NCBI GenBank assembly: GCA_002317595.1
Contig: DCHL01000095.1
Coordinates: 27,742-47,159, forward strand
DNA: 19,418 bases
Source: Lachnospiraceae bacterium UBA1753
GTDB lineage: Bacteria > Bacillota > Clostridia > Lachnospirales > Lachnospiraceae
Direction: 5' to 3'
Position numbers and translations under genes: made by a program. Each line of letters begins with the position of its first letter. Within the stretch, counting starts at the first letter, position 1. A model generated the notes under the pieces. The model was not told the origin of the DNA. It searched no databases and was given only the letters and a program-made list of their open reading frames with translations. Positions 12,609 to 19,418 of this stretch are shown here, piece by piece.

Positions 12609-12617
12609 AATGTACAT
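12586..12617. promoter_or_regulatory. Repeats in the hipBA promoter, probable antitoxin operator
   Basis: The 9-mer TTATAATAA occurs at 12586-12594 and again at 12602-12610, with a 16-bp period; the second copy contains the -10. A palindrome ATGTACAT (12610-12617) follows at the transcription start. HipB-type antitoxins repress their own operon, so these are candidate binding sites. That link is inference. Confidence 0.5.
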
Positions 12618-12645
12618 AAAATTGAGTTTACTGTGGAGGGATAGA

Positions 12646-12966
12646 GTGAAAAAAGCGGCTTATAACATTCTACCTATAACTGAAGATTTACTAAAGACTA
12701 TGGGAGAACAGATAAAACTAGCTAGGTTGAGACGTGATTTGTCCGTTGAATTGGTGGCTGAGCGTGCAGGAATCAGTAGGGCATCCCTATGGAAGGTTGA
12801 ATCAGGAAATCCAGCTGTTGCAATCGGAATTTATGCTGCTGTATTGCATGCATTAGGTGGCATGGATAAAGATATTCTTCTTGTGGCGAAGGATGATGAA
12901 ATGGGAAGACAGTTACAGGATCTAAATCTCTTGACACGAAAGCGTGCAAGCAGGAGGAAGAAATAA
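12646..12966 (+). CDS. HipB-like XRE-family antitoxin
   Basis: A 106-residue Cro/cI-type HTH protein: GEQIKLARLRRDLSVELVAERAGISRASLWKVESGNP (about 20-56) is a complete XRE helix-turn-helix, followed by a helical part and a basic tail (TRKRASRRKK). I choose the GTG at 12646 because TGGAGGG (12634-12640) precedes it at 5 nt and because the promoter -10 lies downstream of the ATG at 12598. Its stop shares one base with the hipA start (TAATG), giving tight coupling. By family analogy it neutralises HipA and represses the operon through the AT-rich repeats upstream. The gene and its partner use more TTG and AAA codons than their neighbours, pointing to acquisition. Confidence 0.87.
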   Translation: MKKAAYNILPITEDLLKTMGEQIKLARLRRDLSVELVAERAGISRASLWKVESGNPAVAIGIYAAVLHALGGMDKDILLVAKDDEMGRQLQDLNLLTRKRASRRKK

Positions 12967-14234
12967 TGTCATTGGATGAAAGAATAATTTATGTCTATGA
13001 TCATTTTTCGGAAGATAGACCAATTTTGCTTGGGAAATTGTATGTGAATATGGTTAAGGGGTGCGAGAACTATTCCTTTGAATATGCCAAAGATTGGCTG
13101 ATAAAATATGGGCGTTCAACAAGTCTTGACCCAGAATTGCAACTGTTTGGGGGCCGGCAATTTTCTTTTGGAAAAGGAATGTTTGGGTTATTTGCAGATG
13201 CCTCACCAGACAGATGGGGGCGTATGCTGATGAATAGGCGAGAGCGTATCCTGGCAGAAATGGAAGGAAGGAAACCAAGGAAATTATACGATAGTGATTA
13301 TCTTTTGGGTGTTTTTGATGAAGCAAGGATGGGTGGGATACGTCTTAGGCTGGAAGAAGATGGGCCGTTTGTTTCTGATGATAGAGAGACGGCAACTCCA
13401 CCGTGGGCGCTGCTGAGAACCTTGGAAGAAGCATCAAGAAATTTTGAAAAGGATGAAAATGGAATTGCGGTGAAGTGGCTAAACCAATTAATCAGGCCAG
13501 GATCATCTTTAGGTGGAGCCAGACCGAAAGCGACTGTAGTGGACACAGATGGGCAGCTTTGGATAGCAAAATTCCCTTCAAAAAATGACGAAAGTGACAC
13601 TGGTGCCTGGGAGAAAGTTGTACATGATTTGGCCAGATTGTGTGAGTTGAATGTTCCAGAAGCGAAATTGGAAAAATTTTCAAAACTGGGAAGTACGTTT
13701 TTGGTTAGAAGATTTGACAGAAGCGGGGAAAAGAGAGTTCATTTTGCGTCTGCAATGACATTACTTGGAAAGACAGATGGGGCATCCGCTTCTGATGGGA
13801 CAGGTTATCTTGATATGGTTGCATTCATTAAAGCCTATGGATCAAACCCAAAGACAGATTTAATTGAACTATGGAGAAGAATTGTGTTTAATATGGCTGT
13901 TTCTAATACAGACGATCATCTAAGGAATCATGCATTTATTTTTTCTCATAATGGCTGGTCATTGTCACCTATGTTTGATGTGAACCCAGTACCATATGGA
14001 GATGAGTTGTCACTCCTTGTCGACAATGAGGACAATCGAATTTCAGTGGAATTGGCTATTAACACAGCCCATCTGTTTGGTATATCAGAGAATGATGCCA
14101 GGAAATTTTCAGGAGAAATTACATCAATAATTAGGAATAATTGGGAACGTTTGGCGAAAGAGTATGGTCTGAATCGTGGACAGATTGAGTATATGCGGCC
14201 TGCGTTTGATGAATGCTATCAGACGGAACGCTGA
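12966..14234 (+). CDS. HipA-family serine/threonine kinase toxin
   Basis: A 422-residue HipA-type kinase, close to the E. coli HipA length of 440. The N-terminal subdomain (1-130) contains FGLFADASPDRWGRMLM, typical of the family. Kinase motifs: the glycine-rich loop PGSSLGGARPKA (178-189) with Ser180/Ser181 near the autophosphorylation position, ATP-binding Lys202 (IAKF), catalytic-loop SNTDDHLRNHAF with Asp316 and Asn321, and metal-binding Asp338 (SPMFDVNP). All key residues are present, so the protein should be active. E. coli HipA phosphorylates glutamyl-tRNA synthetase and other HipA kinases hit other tRNA synthetases; the target here is unknown. SD AGGAGG lies at the end of the antitoxin gene. 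A perfect 17-bp terminator hairpin follows the stop. Confidence 0.93.
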   Translation: MSLDERIIYVYDHFSEDRPILLGKLYVNMVKGCENYSFEYAKDWLIKYGRSTSLDPELQLFGGRQFSFGKGMFGLFADASPDRWGRMLMNRRERILAEMEGRKPRKLYDSDYLLGVFDEARMGGIRLRLEEDGPFVSDDRETATPPWALLRTLEEASRNFEKDENGIAVKWLNQLIRPGSSLGGARPKATVVDTDGQLWIAKFPSKNDESDTGAWEKVVHDLARLCELNVPEAKLEKFSKLGSTFLVRRFDRSGEKRVHFASAMTLLGKTDGASASDGTGYLDMVAFIKAYGSNPKTDLIELWRRIVFNMAVSNTDDHLRNHAFIFSHNGWSLSPMFDVNPVPYGDELSLLVDNEDNRISVELAINTAHLFGISENDARKFSGEITSIIRNNWERLAKEYGLNRGQIEYMRPAFDECYQTER

Positions 14235-14241
14235 TTTAAGA

Positions 14242-14284
14242 AAGCCCGTTGCTTTTGTGGTTTCAGAACAAAAGCAACGGGCTT
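14242..14284. terminator. Bidirectional terminator between hipA and prs
   Basis: AAGCCCGTTGCTTTTGT (14242-14258) pairs perfectly over 17 bp with 14268-14284 around a 9-nt loop. CTTTATTTG follows on the + strand and TTCTTAAATC on the - strand. It lies between the convergent hipA and prs genes and can stop transcription from both sides. Confidence 0.9.
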
Positions 14285-14321
14285 CTTTATTTGTCAAATA
14301 CTGTTAGTCAATTGTGTAAGA

Positions 14322-15506
14322 TTAGTACTCCCCTGCGTTATACCTTGCAACGAGGCTCTGGATACGCTCGCTGGGGTTGAGCAGGTCGGAGATTGAACTG
14401 TCGTGGTTCAGTGTGTCAATGATGTAGGCAATATACTTGCTGACATCACAGCTTATGTACCAGGGACGCTCTAAGAGCTCAGGAGTCTGGTAGATAAGGT
14501 TGGTAGTGAGGATGCGGAAGATTGTTCCGTCCGCATATGCCTTGTCGAGTTCATCAAAGCCCTTGGTGAAGAGACCGAAGGTTGAGCAGACAAAGATTCT
14601 GTTTGCCTTGCGGCGCTTGAGCTCTCTTGCGACATCAAGAATGCTCTCACCAGAAGCAATCATATCGTCCACAACGATTACATCCTTGCCTTCCACGTCG
14701 GAGCCGAGGAACTCATGTGCAACTATTGGGTTCTTTCCATCGACTACCTGAGTGTAATCACGTCTCTTGTAGAACATACCCATGTCAAGGCCGAGCACGT
14801 TGGCAAAGTAAATTGCACGGCTCATACCGCCCTCGTCGGGGCTGACAACCAGCATGTGCTGGGCATCTATCTTGAGGTCCTTGACATTCTTGAGAAGACC
14901 CTTAACAAACTGATACGTAGTACGGACAGTCTCGAATCCGTTGAGAGGGATGGCGTTCTGTACGCGGGCATCATGGGCATCAAAGGTAATGATATTGTCA
15001 ACACCCATGGAAACGAGCTCCTGAAGTGCAATTGCACAGTCGAGGGACTCCCTGTTGGAACGCTTATGCTGACGGCTCTCATAAAGGAAAGGCATGATGA
15101 CCGTGATTCTTCTTGCCTTACCGCCGACAGCAGCGATGATTCTCTTTAAGTTCTGGTAGTGGTCATCAGGAGACATGTGATTCTCCTCGCCACAGAGTGA
15201 ATAGGTAATGCTGTAATTACATACATCTACGAGCAGGTAGAGGTCGGAACCTCTTACTGACTCCATGATGATACCCTTGGCCTCACCGCTTCCGAAACGG
15301 GGAACCTTGGCATCAAGGATGTAGCTGTCGCGCTGATAGCCTGTGAATGCGAGTGTATTTTTATGCTCGTTCTCTCTCTCTGTTCTCCATCTGATGAGAT
15401 AATTATCTATCATCTTACCAAGAGGCATGCAGCCCTCCAGTGGAATCATTCCGAGGGAGCCTACAGGGATTGTCTCGAGATTTCTCTTTTCTTCGCGGGG
15501 TAACAT
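14322..15506 (-). CDS. prs: Ribose-phosphate pyrophosphokinase, long form
   Basis: A 394-residue enzyme making PRPP from ribose-5-phosphate and ATP for nucleotide, His and Trp synthesis. PRPP synthetase features: ESVRGSDLYLLVDV (82-95), MPFLYESRQHKR in place of the canonical PYxxYARQDRK loop (138-149), FDAHDARVQNAIP (175-187), VSPDEGGMSRA (221-231), the catalytic loop YKRRD (246-250) and the PRPP-binding loop VIVVDDMIASGES (276-288). It is about 75 residues longer than Bacillus Prs (317), with an N-terminal extension of about 35, an insert near 97-115 and a longer C-terminal tail. I place the start at 15506 because AGAGAGGA precedes that ATG; an in-frame TTG at 15527 is less likely. It is last in the DnaD-like/dnaI/prs run, 36 bp after the loader gene. 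Confidence 0.9.
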   Translation of the reverse strand: MLPREEKRNLETIPVGSLGMIPLEGCMPLGKMIDNYLIRWRTERENEHKNTLAFTGYQRDSYILDAKVPRFGSGEAKGIIMESVRGSDLYLLVDVCNYSITYSLCGEENHMSPDDHYQNLKRIIAAVGGKARRITVIMPFLYESRQHKRSNRESLDCAIALQELVSMGVDNIITFDAHDARVQNAIPLNGFETVRTTYQFVKGLLKNVKDLKIDAQHMLVVSPDEGGMSRAIYFANVLGLDMGMFYKRRDYTQVVDGKNPIVAHEFLGSDVEGKDVIVVDDMIASGESILDVARELKRRKANRIFVCSTFGLFTKGFDELDKAYADGTIFRILTTNLIYQTPELLERPWYISCDVSKYIAYIIDTLNHDSSISDLLNPSERIQSLVARYNAGEY

Positions 15507-15542
15507 TAGTATCCTCTCTTTCTGCAAAAAGACTGTGTGTAT

Positions 15543-16508
15543 CTAAATCGTACGCTTGAGTTGTCTGATATCCCTTCCGGTAAATGGATAGAGATTATAG
15601 CTGCCAAGTATACGCGAAACTGACCGTTCTGTGTATGTATCAACGAGTTTCTGCGGCTCCAGATTGGTAGAAATGATTGTAGAGTGTTCACGTTGCAGTC
15701 GTTCGTTGAGAATTGTGAAAAAACGTGAGATTACAAAGGAATTGGTGAGCTCAGAACCGAGATCGTCAATTACCAGTAAATCACATTCATAAATATCATC
15801 ATAAGAAAATGATATGTCAGACTCATCAGATTCCTTGTCGAAGGTAATCTTAGCCAGCATTTCAAAAATCTGATGGGCAGTAAGGTAGATGACGGAGTGG
15901 CCACTGTCGAGCAGCTCCTTGGCAATGCAGTTCGTAAGGAATGTCTTGCCACAGCCTACGTTACCAAAGAAAAGCAGATTCGAAAAGGTGGTGTCAAAGT
16001 TGTCCACGAAGGCGTGGGCAGCTGCGACAATCTTTTCCATCTGCATTTTTTCGGTCTCATTATAATATTTATATGTAAAGAATGTAAAGTTTTCTTTTTC
16101 GAGAACAGATTTGATATGAGACTGCTCATAGAGAGCGTCAATTATTCTTCTCTTAAGGCAGTGGCATCTGTCGTTGCCGATAAAACCAGTGTCCTGACAG
16201 TCCGCGCAGTCGTAAACCATCTCCATATAATCAGATGAAAAGCCAGCAGCTTCAAGAAGCTGTGCCTTCTTAGTCCTGAGCTGTGAAATCTGTTCAGAAA
16301 CAGAAGCCTCTGAATCTGACGAAGAACCAAAGATAAGGAATCTTGCACGCTTAACAGATAACTCTGAAATTGCGTCCTCAATTTCCCTGTACTCGGGTAT
16401 GGAAGAGTACACCTCCTGGCGACGCTCATTCATAAGGCGTGTGTTCAGGAGACGTCTGTCATTATAGCCTCTCATAATCTCTTCGTATTTGAGTGCAGAA
16501 ACTGTCAT
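15543..16508 (-). CDS. dnaI: DnaI/DnaC-type replicative helicase loader ATPase
   Basis: A 321-residue AAA+ protein. The N-terminal helical part (1-95) is followed by a zinc-binding cluster C101-x2-C104 and C115-x-C117 (DCADCQDTGF, DRCHC), as in DnaI. Then come Walker A GNVGCGKT (182-189), Walker B LLVIDDLG (244-251), sensor-1 IISTN (278-282) and the arginine-bearing ERSVSRILGS (294-303). DnaI-type proteins bind and load the replicative helicase at origins. The gene starts 25 bp after a DnaD/DnaB-like gene, the same partnership as the dnaB-dnaI operon of Bacillus, so I prefer helicase loader over an IstB-type transposon ATPase; no transposase is nearby. The SD is AGAGGT. Confidence 0.9.
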   Translation of the reverse strand: MTVSALKYEEIMRGYNDRRLLNTRLMNERRQEVYSSIPEYREIEDAISELSVKRARFLIFGSSSDSEASVSEQISQLRTKKAQLLEAAGFSSDYMEMVYDCADCQDTGFIGNDRCHCLKRRIIDALYEQSHIKSVLEKENFTFFTYKYYNETEKMQMEKIVAAAHAFVDNFDTTFSNLLFFGNVGCGKTFLTNCIAKELLDSGHSVIYLTAHQIFEMLAKITFDKESDESDISFSYDDIYECDLLVIDDLGSELTNSFVISRFFTILNERLQREHSTIISTNLEPQKLVDTYTERSVSRILGSYNLYPFTGRDIRQLKRTI

Positions 16509-16533
16509 GGATACCTCTTTTTTGCGATAAGAA

Positions 16534-17658
16534 TCACTGGTTCATTATTATCTTATTAGCTAATGCATTGAAATCATCATTGCGCTGGCTGAAGTTCGCA
16601 GCGGCCTTGCGGGGCATTGTCCTCGCTGCAGGTTTTGATGCCTTCTCTTCCTCAGCCTTCTTCGCAGCCTGGAACTGCTCATCCGCAGCTGAGGCGTCAT
16701 CCAATGTACGGACACCTGAATCATACCATTTCTTCAGGATAGAGTCTACATACTGAAAGCTTGGACTTGATATTGCTGCGATAGTCCTGTTGCAGGCCTC
16801 GAGCACCATCTCGATGGGAAAGCCGTAATCGCCCATCCACTTTGCAACATACTCCATATCGGAATTGACAATTGTGCGTCCGCTGATACCGAGTGCCCGA
16901 AGTACGGCAAAGGCTTCCTTTCTGTACTGACCGGATGAACCCATAGCCTTGGCTTCATCCACAGTGGTAATTCCCCTGTCGGCCCATGCAAGGGCAACCT
17001 TCTCAATGTATCGCATATTCCTGTGGTCAGAGTTGACACAGTACTCTACGAGGTAGGAGATGAGGTCCACAGGGAAGGACAGCGCATCATAGATGAACAG
17101 CAGTGTCCTCAGGTCAGCAGGAGCGAGCTGCTTGCCCATATGCATCTCGGCAACAAAGAGAAGCTGCTTTACGTCTTCCTTATTCTTGAAGTCATTCATC
17201 TGATCAACCGAATAGAAGGGCTTGATATCAGAAGAAGGAGCCGGAGTGAATGACGAAGGCTGAGCATCCTGCACTGTCTGAGCATTCTGAATCATCTGAA
17301 AATCCTGTGCCCTAACACTCTGCGTAGGTTCAGCGGGTGCAGCCTGAGTGGGTGCACCTGCAAGCGCAGCAGGATCCTTTAAGCATATAGAAGTAACGCG
17401 GTCATTTCCGTCAAACTCAACAGACAATAGTCCTGCCTTCTGCCAGTATGTCAGGGCGCGGTTAATATCCCTCTCAGAATAGTTGAAACGCTCAGCAATA
17501 GAGCCGATAGATACCGGCAGATTGCCACTGATGCAACGAAGCAGATAGAGGTAGAGCTTGAGCTCAACCTCGTTAGCGTCTGTCATATGCTCATCTATAA
17601 AAAGGTTAGAAATCTGTGTGATTCCATTATTCTGTGATGTAAGTAAAATCTGTCCCAT
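16534..17658 (-). CDS. DnaD-domain replication initiation protein (DnaB-like layout)
   Basis: A 374-residue primosome protein. Residues 25-92 form a winged-helix DDBH1-like domain (ELKLYLYLLRCISGNLPVS, then ERDINRALTYWQKAGLLSVE). A Pro/Gln/Ala-rich linker (95-145) follows, then two DnaD-type DDBH2 repeats: 155-236 with MRYIEKVALAWADRGITTVDEA and 240-322 with FQYVDSILKKWYDSGVRTLDDA, both carrying the YI-x3-W signature. Bacillus DnaD has one such C-terminal repeat, while Bacillus DnaB has two, so by architecture and by its position before dnaI this resembles DnaB. A lysine/alanine-rich tail follows. It would bind DNA and help recruit helicase at origins. Its promoter lies at 17752-17779 with DnaA boxes just upstream. 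The SD is GGAGAG, about 12 nt from the ATG. Confidence 0.88.
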   Translation of the reverse strand: MGQILLTSQNNGITQISNLFIDEHMTDANEVELKLYLYLLRCISGNLPVSIGSIAERFNYSERDINRALTYWQKAGLLSVEFDGNDRVTSICLKDPAALAGAPTQAAPAEPTQSVRAQDFQMIQNAQTVQDAQPSSFTPAPSSDIKPFYSVDQMNDFKNKEDVKQLLFVAEMHMGKQLAPADLRTLLFIYDALSFPVDLISYLVEYCVNSDHRNMRYIEKVALAWADRGITTVDEAKAMGSSGQYRKEAFAVLRALGISGRTIVNSDMEYVAKWMGDYGFPIEMVLEACNRTIAAISSPSFQYVDSILKKWYDSGVRTLDDASAADEQFQAAKKAEEEKASKPAARTMPRKAAANFSQRNDDFNALANKIIMNQ

Positions 17659-17751
17659 AAAACCAATAACTCTCCATTAAATTCTTCGCCTGTAATTGTC
17701 AAAAAATACTCGTAAATCGGATCTCTCCCGACAATTTGCGAAGCAAGAGAA

Positions 17752-17779
17752 ATTATAACACACGGGGGGCCAAAATCAA
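17752..17779 (-). promoter_or_regulatory. Promoter of the DnaD-like/dnaI/prs operon
   Basis: On the - strand: TTGATT (17779-17774), a 16-bp spacer and a perfect TATAAT (17757-17752) with an upstream TG (extended -10, TGTTATAAT). The DnaA-box array begins about 46 bp upstream of the -35, a distance suited to regulation by DnaA. Confidence 0.65.
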
Positions 17780-17794
17780 CTGTGAATTAGCCGA

Positions 17795-17813
17795 AAACCC
17801 AGTGTTTTCGGGG
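17795..17813 (+). repeat. 19-bp direct repeat, copy 1
   Basis: AAACCCAGTGTTTTCGGGG, repeated exactly at 17860-17878 (65-bp period). Copy 1 is also part of a dyad, CCGAAAAC (17791-17798) with GTTTTCGG (17804-17811). It is followed by the 12-bp palindrome CTTTCGCGAAAG (17814-17825), then by the triple DnaA-box array. Confidence 0.9.
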
Positions 17814-17825
17814 CTTTCGCGAAAG

Positions 17826-17852
17826 TGTGGATAATGTGGACAATGTGGATAA
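17826..17852 (-). promoter_or_regulatory. Three contiguous DnaA boxes
   Basis: TGTGGATAA, TGTGGACAA and TGTGGATAA stand end to end without spacers. On the - strand the outer two read TTATCCACA, the perfect DnaA-box consensus, and the middle one has a single change (TTGTCCACA). They lie upstream of the primosome operon promoter. Confidence 0.9.
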
Positions 17853-17859
17853 GTGCCAC

Positions 17860-17878
17860 AAACCCAGTGTTTTCGGGG
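17860..17878 (+). repeat. 19-bp direct repeat, copy 2
   Basis: An exact second copy of AAACCCAGTGTTTTCGGGG, between the triple and double DnaA-box arrays. It shows that this spacer evolved by partial duplication. A weaker inverted DnaA-like box, AAATCCACA, follows at 17884-17892. Confidence 0.9.
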
Positions 17879-17921
17879 ATGAAAAATCCACATTTAAGAT
17901 ACCCCATAAGCGGTACAAAAA

Positions 17922-17939
17922 TGTGGACAATGTGGATAA
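17922..17939 (-). promoter_or_regulatory. Two contiguous DnaA boxes next to the murC stop
   Basis: TGTGGACAA (17922-17930) and TGTGGATAA (17931-17939) are the same two box types as in the triple array, in the same orientation. Only one base separates them from the murC stop codon (17941-17943). With the triple array they give five strong boxes in 114 bp. Confidence 0.88.
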
Positions 17940-17940
17940 G

Positions 17941-19323
17941 TTATTCCCGAAGCAGTTCTTCGCCTATATTTACTACATTTCCGGCACCCATTGTTATCAA
18001 CAGGTCACCGGTGGATAAATTATTTTTTACAAAATTTTTGATTTCGTCAAAAGTGGGCAGATACCACACATTTGCATTGAGCGGTCTGATCCTATCTGCG
18101 AGTGTCTCGGAACTGATTCCCAGTGTGTCAGTCTCGCGGGCGGCGTAAATATCAGCGAGGATTATATTGTCAGACAGTGCCAGTGCCTCAGCAAATTCAT
18201 CAATAAGGGCCTTGGTCCTTGTGTAGGTATGGGGCTGGAATACGCACCACAGATTCTTGTGAGGATAGTTCTGGGCTGCTGTGAGTGTAGCCTTGATCTC
18301 TGTCGGGTGATGTGCGTAATCATCAAGTATTGTGAAGCCGTTGTAGGTTCCCTTAATCTGGAAACGGCGGTTGGTACCAGTGAATGTCTTAAGCGCTGAT
18401 GCTATTGTCTCGTCAGATATACCGATGAGCTGACCGAAGGCAATGGCTGACAGTGCATTGCACACATTGTGCTCACCTGTTACTCCAAGGCTGTAGGTTC
18501 CGCATTTCTGACCATCTCTCACAAGTGTGAAGGAAGGACGTGCAAATTCATCGTAGGTAATATCTGTGGCAGTGTAATTGCAGCTGTCACTGAGTCCAAA
18601 GGTTATGACCTTTGCCGTGAGACCATCAGTTATATATGAGAGTTTCTCCATATCTCCGTTGATGATCAGTGCTCCGTCATCTGGAAGGAGCCTTGTGAAA
18701 GCCTTAAAGGAATTTCTGATATCATCAATGTCCTTGAAGAAGTCAAGATGGTCTGCGTCAATGTTGAGGATAATCTCAATTCCGGGGAAGAAGCTCAGGA
18801 AGCTGTTCGTATATTCGCAGGCCTCGGTGACAAAATATTTGTCTCCCCCAACCCTGAAATTGCCTCCGATTGAAGGAAGTATGCCTCCAATTGAAAGGGT
18901 AGGGTCATACTTCGCTGCCATCAGCATCTCGGAAATCATTGATGTGGTGGTGGTCTTGCCATGCGTTCCGGCAACAGCAGCAGGAATCTCGTACTGTCTC
19001 ATGACCTGTCCAAGGAACTCTGCCCTGGTGATGACAGGAATGTTTCGCGCCTGCGCTTCGAGGAGTTCCGGATTGTCAGGATGGATGGCTGCAGTCATGA
19101 CGACAACAGTAATATCATCTGTGATATTGGCAGCCTTCTGGCCGTAGCAGATTCTTGCCCCGAGAGAAGTAAGTCTGTCTGTGAGTTCGGATTCCTTTGA
19201 ATCAGAACCTGAAACCTTAAAGCCTTTGCTGAGGAGCAGTTCTGCGAGTCCGCTCATGCTGATTCCGCCAATGCCAATGAAATGGATGCACTGCTCTTTA
19301 TTTGAAAAATTAAGTTCGAACAT
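17941..19323 (-). CDS. murC: UDP-N-acetylmuramate--L-alanine ligase
   Basis: A 460-residue cytosolic Mur ligase that adds L-Ala to UDP-MurNAc, the first amino acid of the peptidoglycan stem. Motifs: nucleotide-binding GIGGISMSG (17-25), the ATP P-loop GTHGKTTTTS (119-128), ACEYTNSFL (168-176) and NIDADHLDFF (187-196). Further on are the central-domain GEHNVCNALSA, then GTNRRFQ and DDYAHHPTEI, all diagnostic of MurC. The length is normal. I set the start at 19323 because AGAAAGGA lies about 7 nt upstream; the reading to 19398 would add a spurious hydrophobic leader. It stands alone as the first gene of the - strand run, and its stop codon abuts the DnaA-box region. Confidence 0.97.
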   Translation of the reverse strand: MFELNFSNKEQCIHFIGIGGISMSGLAELLLSKGFKVSGSDSKESELTDRLTSLGARICYGQKAANITDDITVVVMTAAIHPDNPELLEAQARNIPVITRAEFLGQVMRQYEIPAAVAGTHGKTTTTSMISEMLMAAKYDPTLSIGGILPSIGGNFRVGGDKYFVTEACEYTNSFLSFFPGIEIILNIDADHLDFFKDIDDIRNSFKAFTRLLPDDGALIINGDMEKLSYITDGLTAKVITFGLSDSCNYTATDITYDEFARPSFTLVRDGQKCGTYSLGVTGEHNVCNALSAIAFGQLIGISDETIASALKTFTGTNRRFQIKGTYNGFTILDDYAHHPTEIKATLTAAQNYPHKNLWCVFQPHTYTRTKALIDEFAEALALSDNIILADIYAARETDTLGISSETLADRIRPLNANVWYLPTFDEIKNFVKNNLSTGDLLITMGAGNVVNIGEELLRE

Positions 19324-19358
19324 GATTTGTCCTTTCTTATTTATTATTATTCGTAACA

Positions 19359-19387
19359 AGTATACGCATAAGATGATGAAAATACAA
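19359..19387 (-). promoter_or_regulatory. Probable promoter of murC
   Basis: On the - strand TATACT (19364-19359) is a good -10, with TTGTAT (19387-19382) a weak -35 at 17 bp. The start would be about 30 nt before the murC ATG. The window ends shortly upstream, so co-transcription with an earlier gene cannot be excluded. Confidence 0.45.
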
Positions 19388-19418
19388 GCACGAGGCATTT
19401 GGTTTAAATAACATTTGC

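Noticed and set aside
15543..16508. IstB-type transposon ATPase
   Set aside because: The Walker motifs alone would allow it, but the zinc cluster, the DnaD/DnaB-like neighbour and the absence of any transposase or terminal repeats favour a helicase loader.
17791..17939. Chromosomal origin (oriC) because of the dense DnaA boxes
   Set aside because: No dnaA, dnaN, rpmH or AT-rich unwinding region is adjacent. The boxes fit better as upstream regulation of the DnaD-like/dnaI operon. Whole-genome skew would settle it.

Overview
The window looks like chromosomal DNA of a mid-GC Firmicute, most likely a Lachnospiraceae member of the Butyrivibrio/Roseburia type. This rests on near-consensus sigma-A promoters (TTGACA, 17 bp, TATAAT-like), strong AGGAGG ribosome binding sites, heavy AAG/CTT codon use, and family content: a PadR-HAAS-DUF4097 cassette, a PocR hybrid kinase, an ECF-type BioY, and a DnaD/DnaB-like protein next to a DnaI-type loader. 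The assignment is inference; there is no rRNA or other marker gene here. I see no tRNA, rRNA, CRISPR array, insertion sequence or prophage.

Layout on the + strand: (1) 154-2055 is an envelope-sensing cassette. A PadR regulator has an apparent operator inside its own promoter, followed by a HAAS/DUF1700 membrane protein and a DUF4097 surface protein. (2) 2316-4497 holds three loosely linked genes: a small two-helix membrane protein, an HPr-like protein that has lost the phosphorylated histidine but kept the Ser46 region, and a MATE exporter whose start region lies in a long inverted repeat. (3) 4568-8815 reads as one operon: a CPCC zinc-ribbon protein, a membrane-anchored protein with a possible BECR-nuclease-like C-terminal domain, a 901-residue soluble hybrid histidine kinase (PocR, HisKA/HATPase, pseudo-receiver, receiver, HPt), and a translationally coupled LacI-type ligand-binding protein without a DNA-binding domain. 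It ends in a hairpin.

(4) 8859-10557 is a divergent biotin locus, bioY (-) and bioB (+). Their back-to-back promoters share a BirA-like operator. (5) 10558-10894 is a 337-bp regulatory stretch with two promoters, two dyad sites and a long hairpin, possibly encoding a small RNA, in front of a sodium:solute symporter. (6) 12580-14234 is a hipBA-type toxin-antitoxin pair with its own promoter and codon use unlike its neighbours. It lies between terminators and was probably acquired.

(7) 14322-19323, all on the - strand, is housekeeping: murC, then a 282-bp spacer packed with DnaA boxes, then a replication-initiation operon (DnaD/DnaB-like protein, DnaI/DnaC-like helicase loader) continuing into a long-form PRPP synthetase. 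A 17-bp perfect hairpin separates hipA from prs and can terminate both.

The most interesting items are the PocR hybrid kinase coupled to an HTH-less LacI-type sensor (a possible cytosolic ligand-sensing phosphorelay), the DnaA-box arrays in front of the primosome operon, the CPCC/BECR-like pair, the degenerate HPr, and the structured intergenic regions before the MATE gene and after bioB. None could be tested by database search here.
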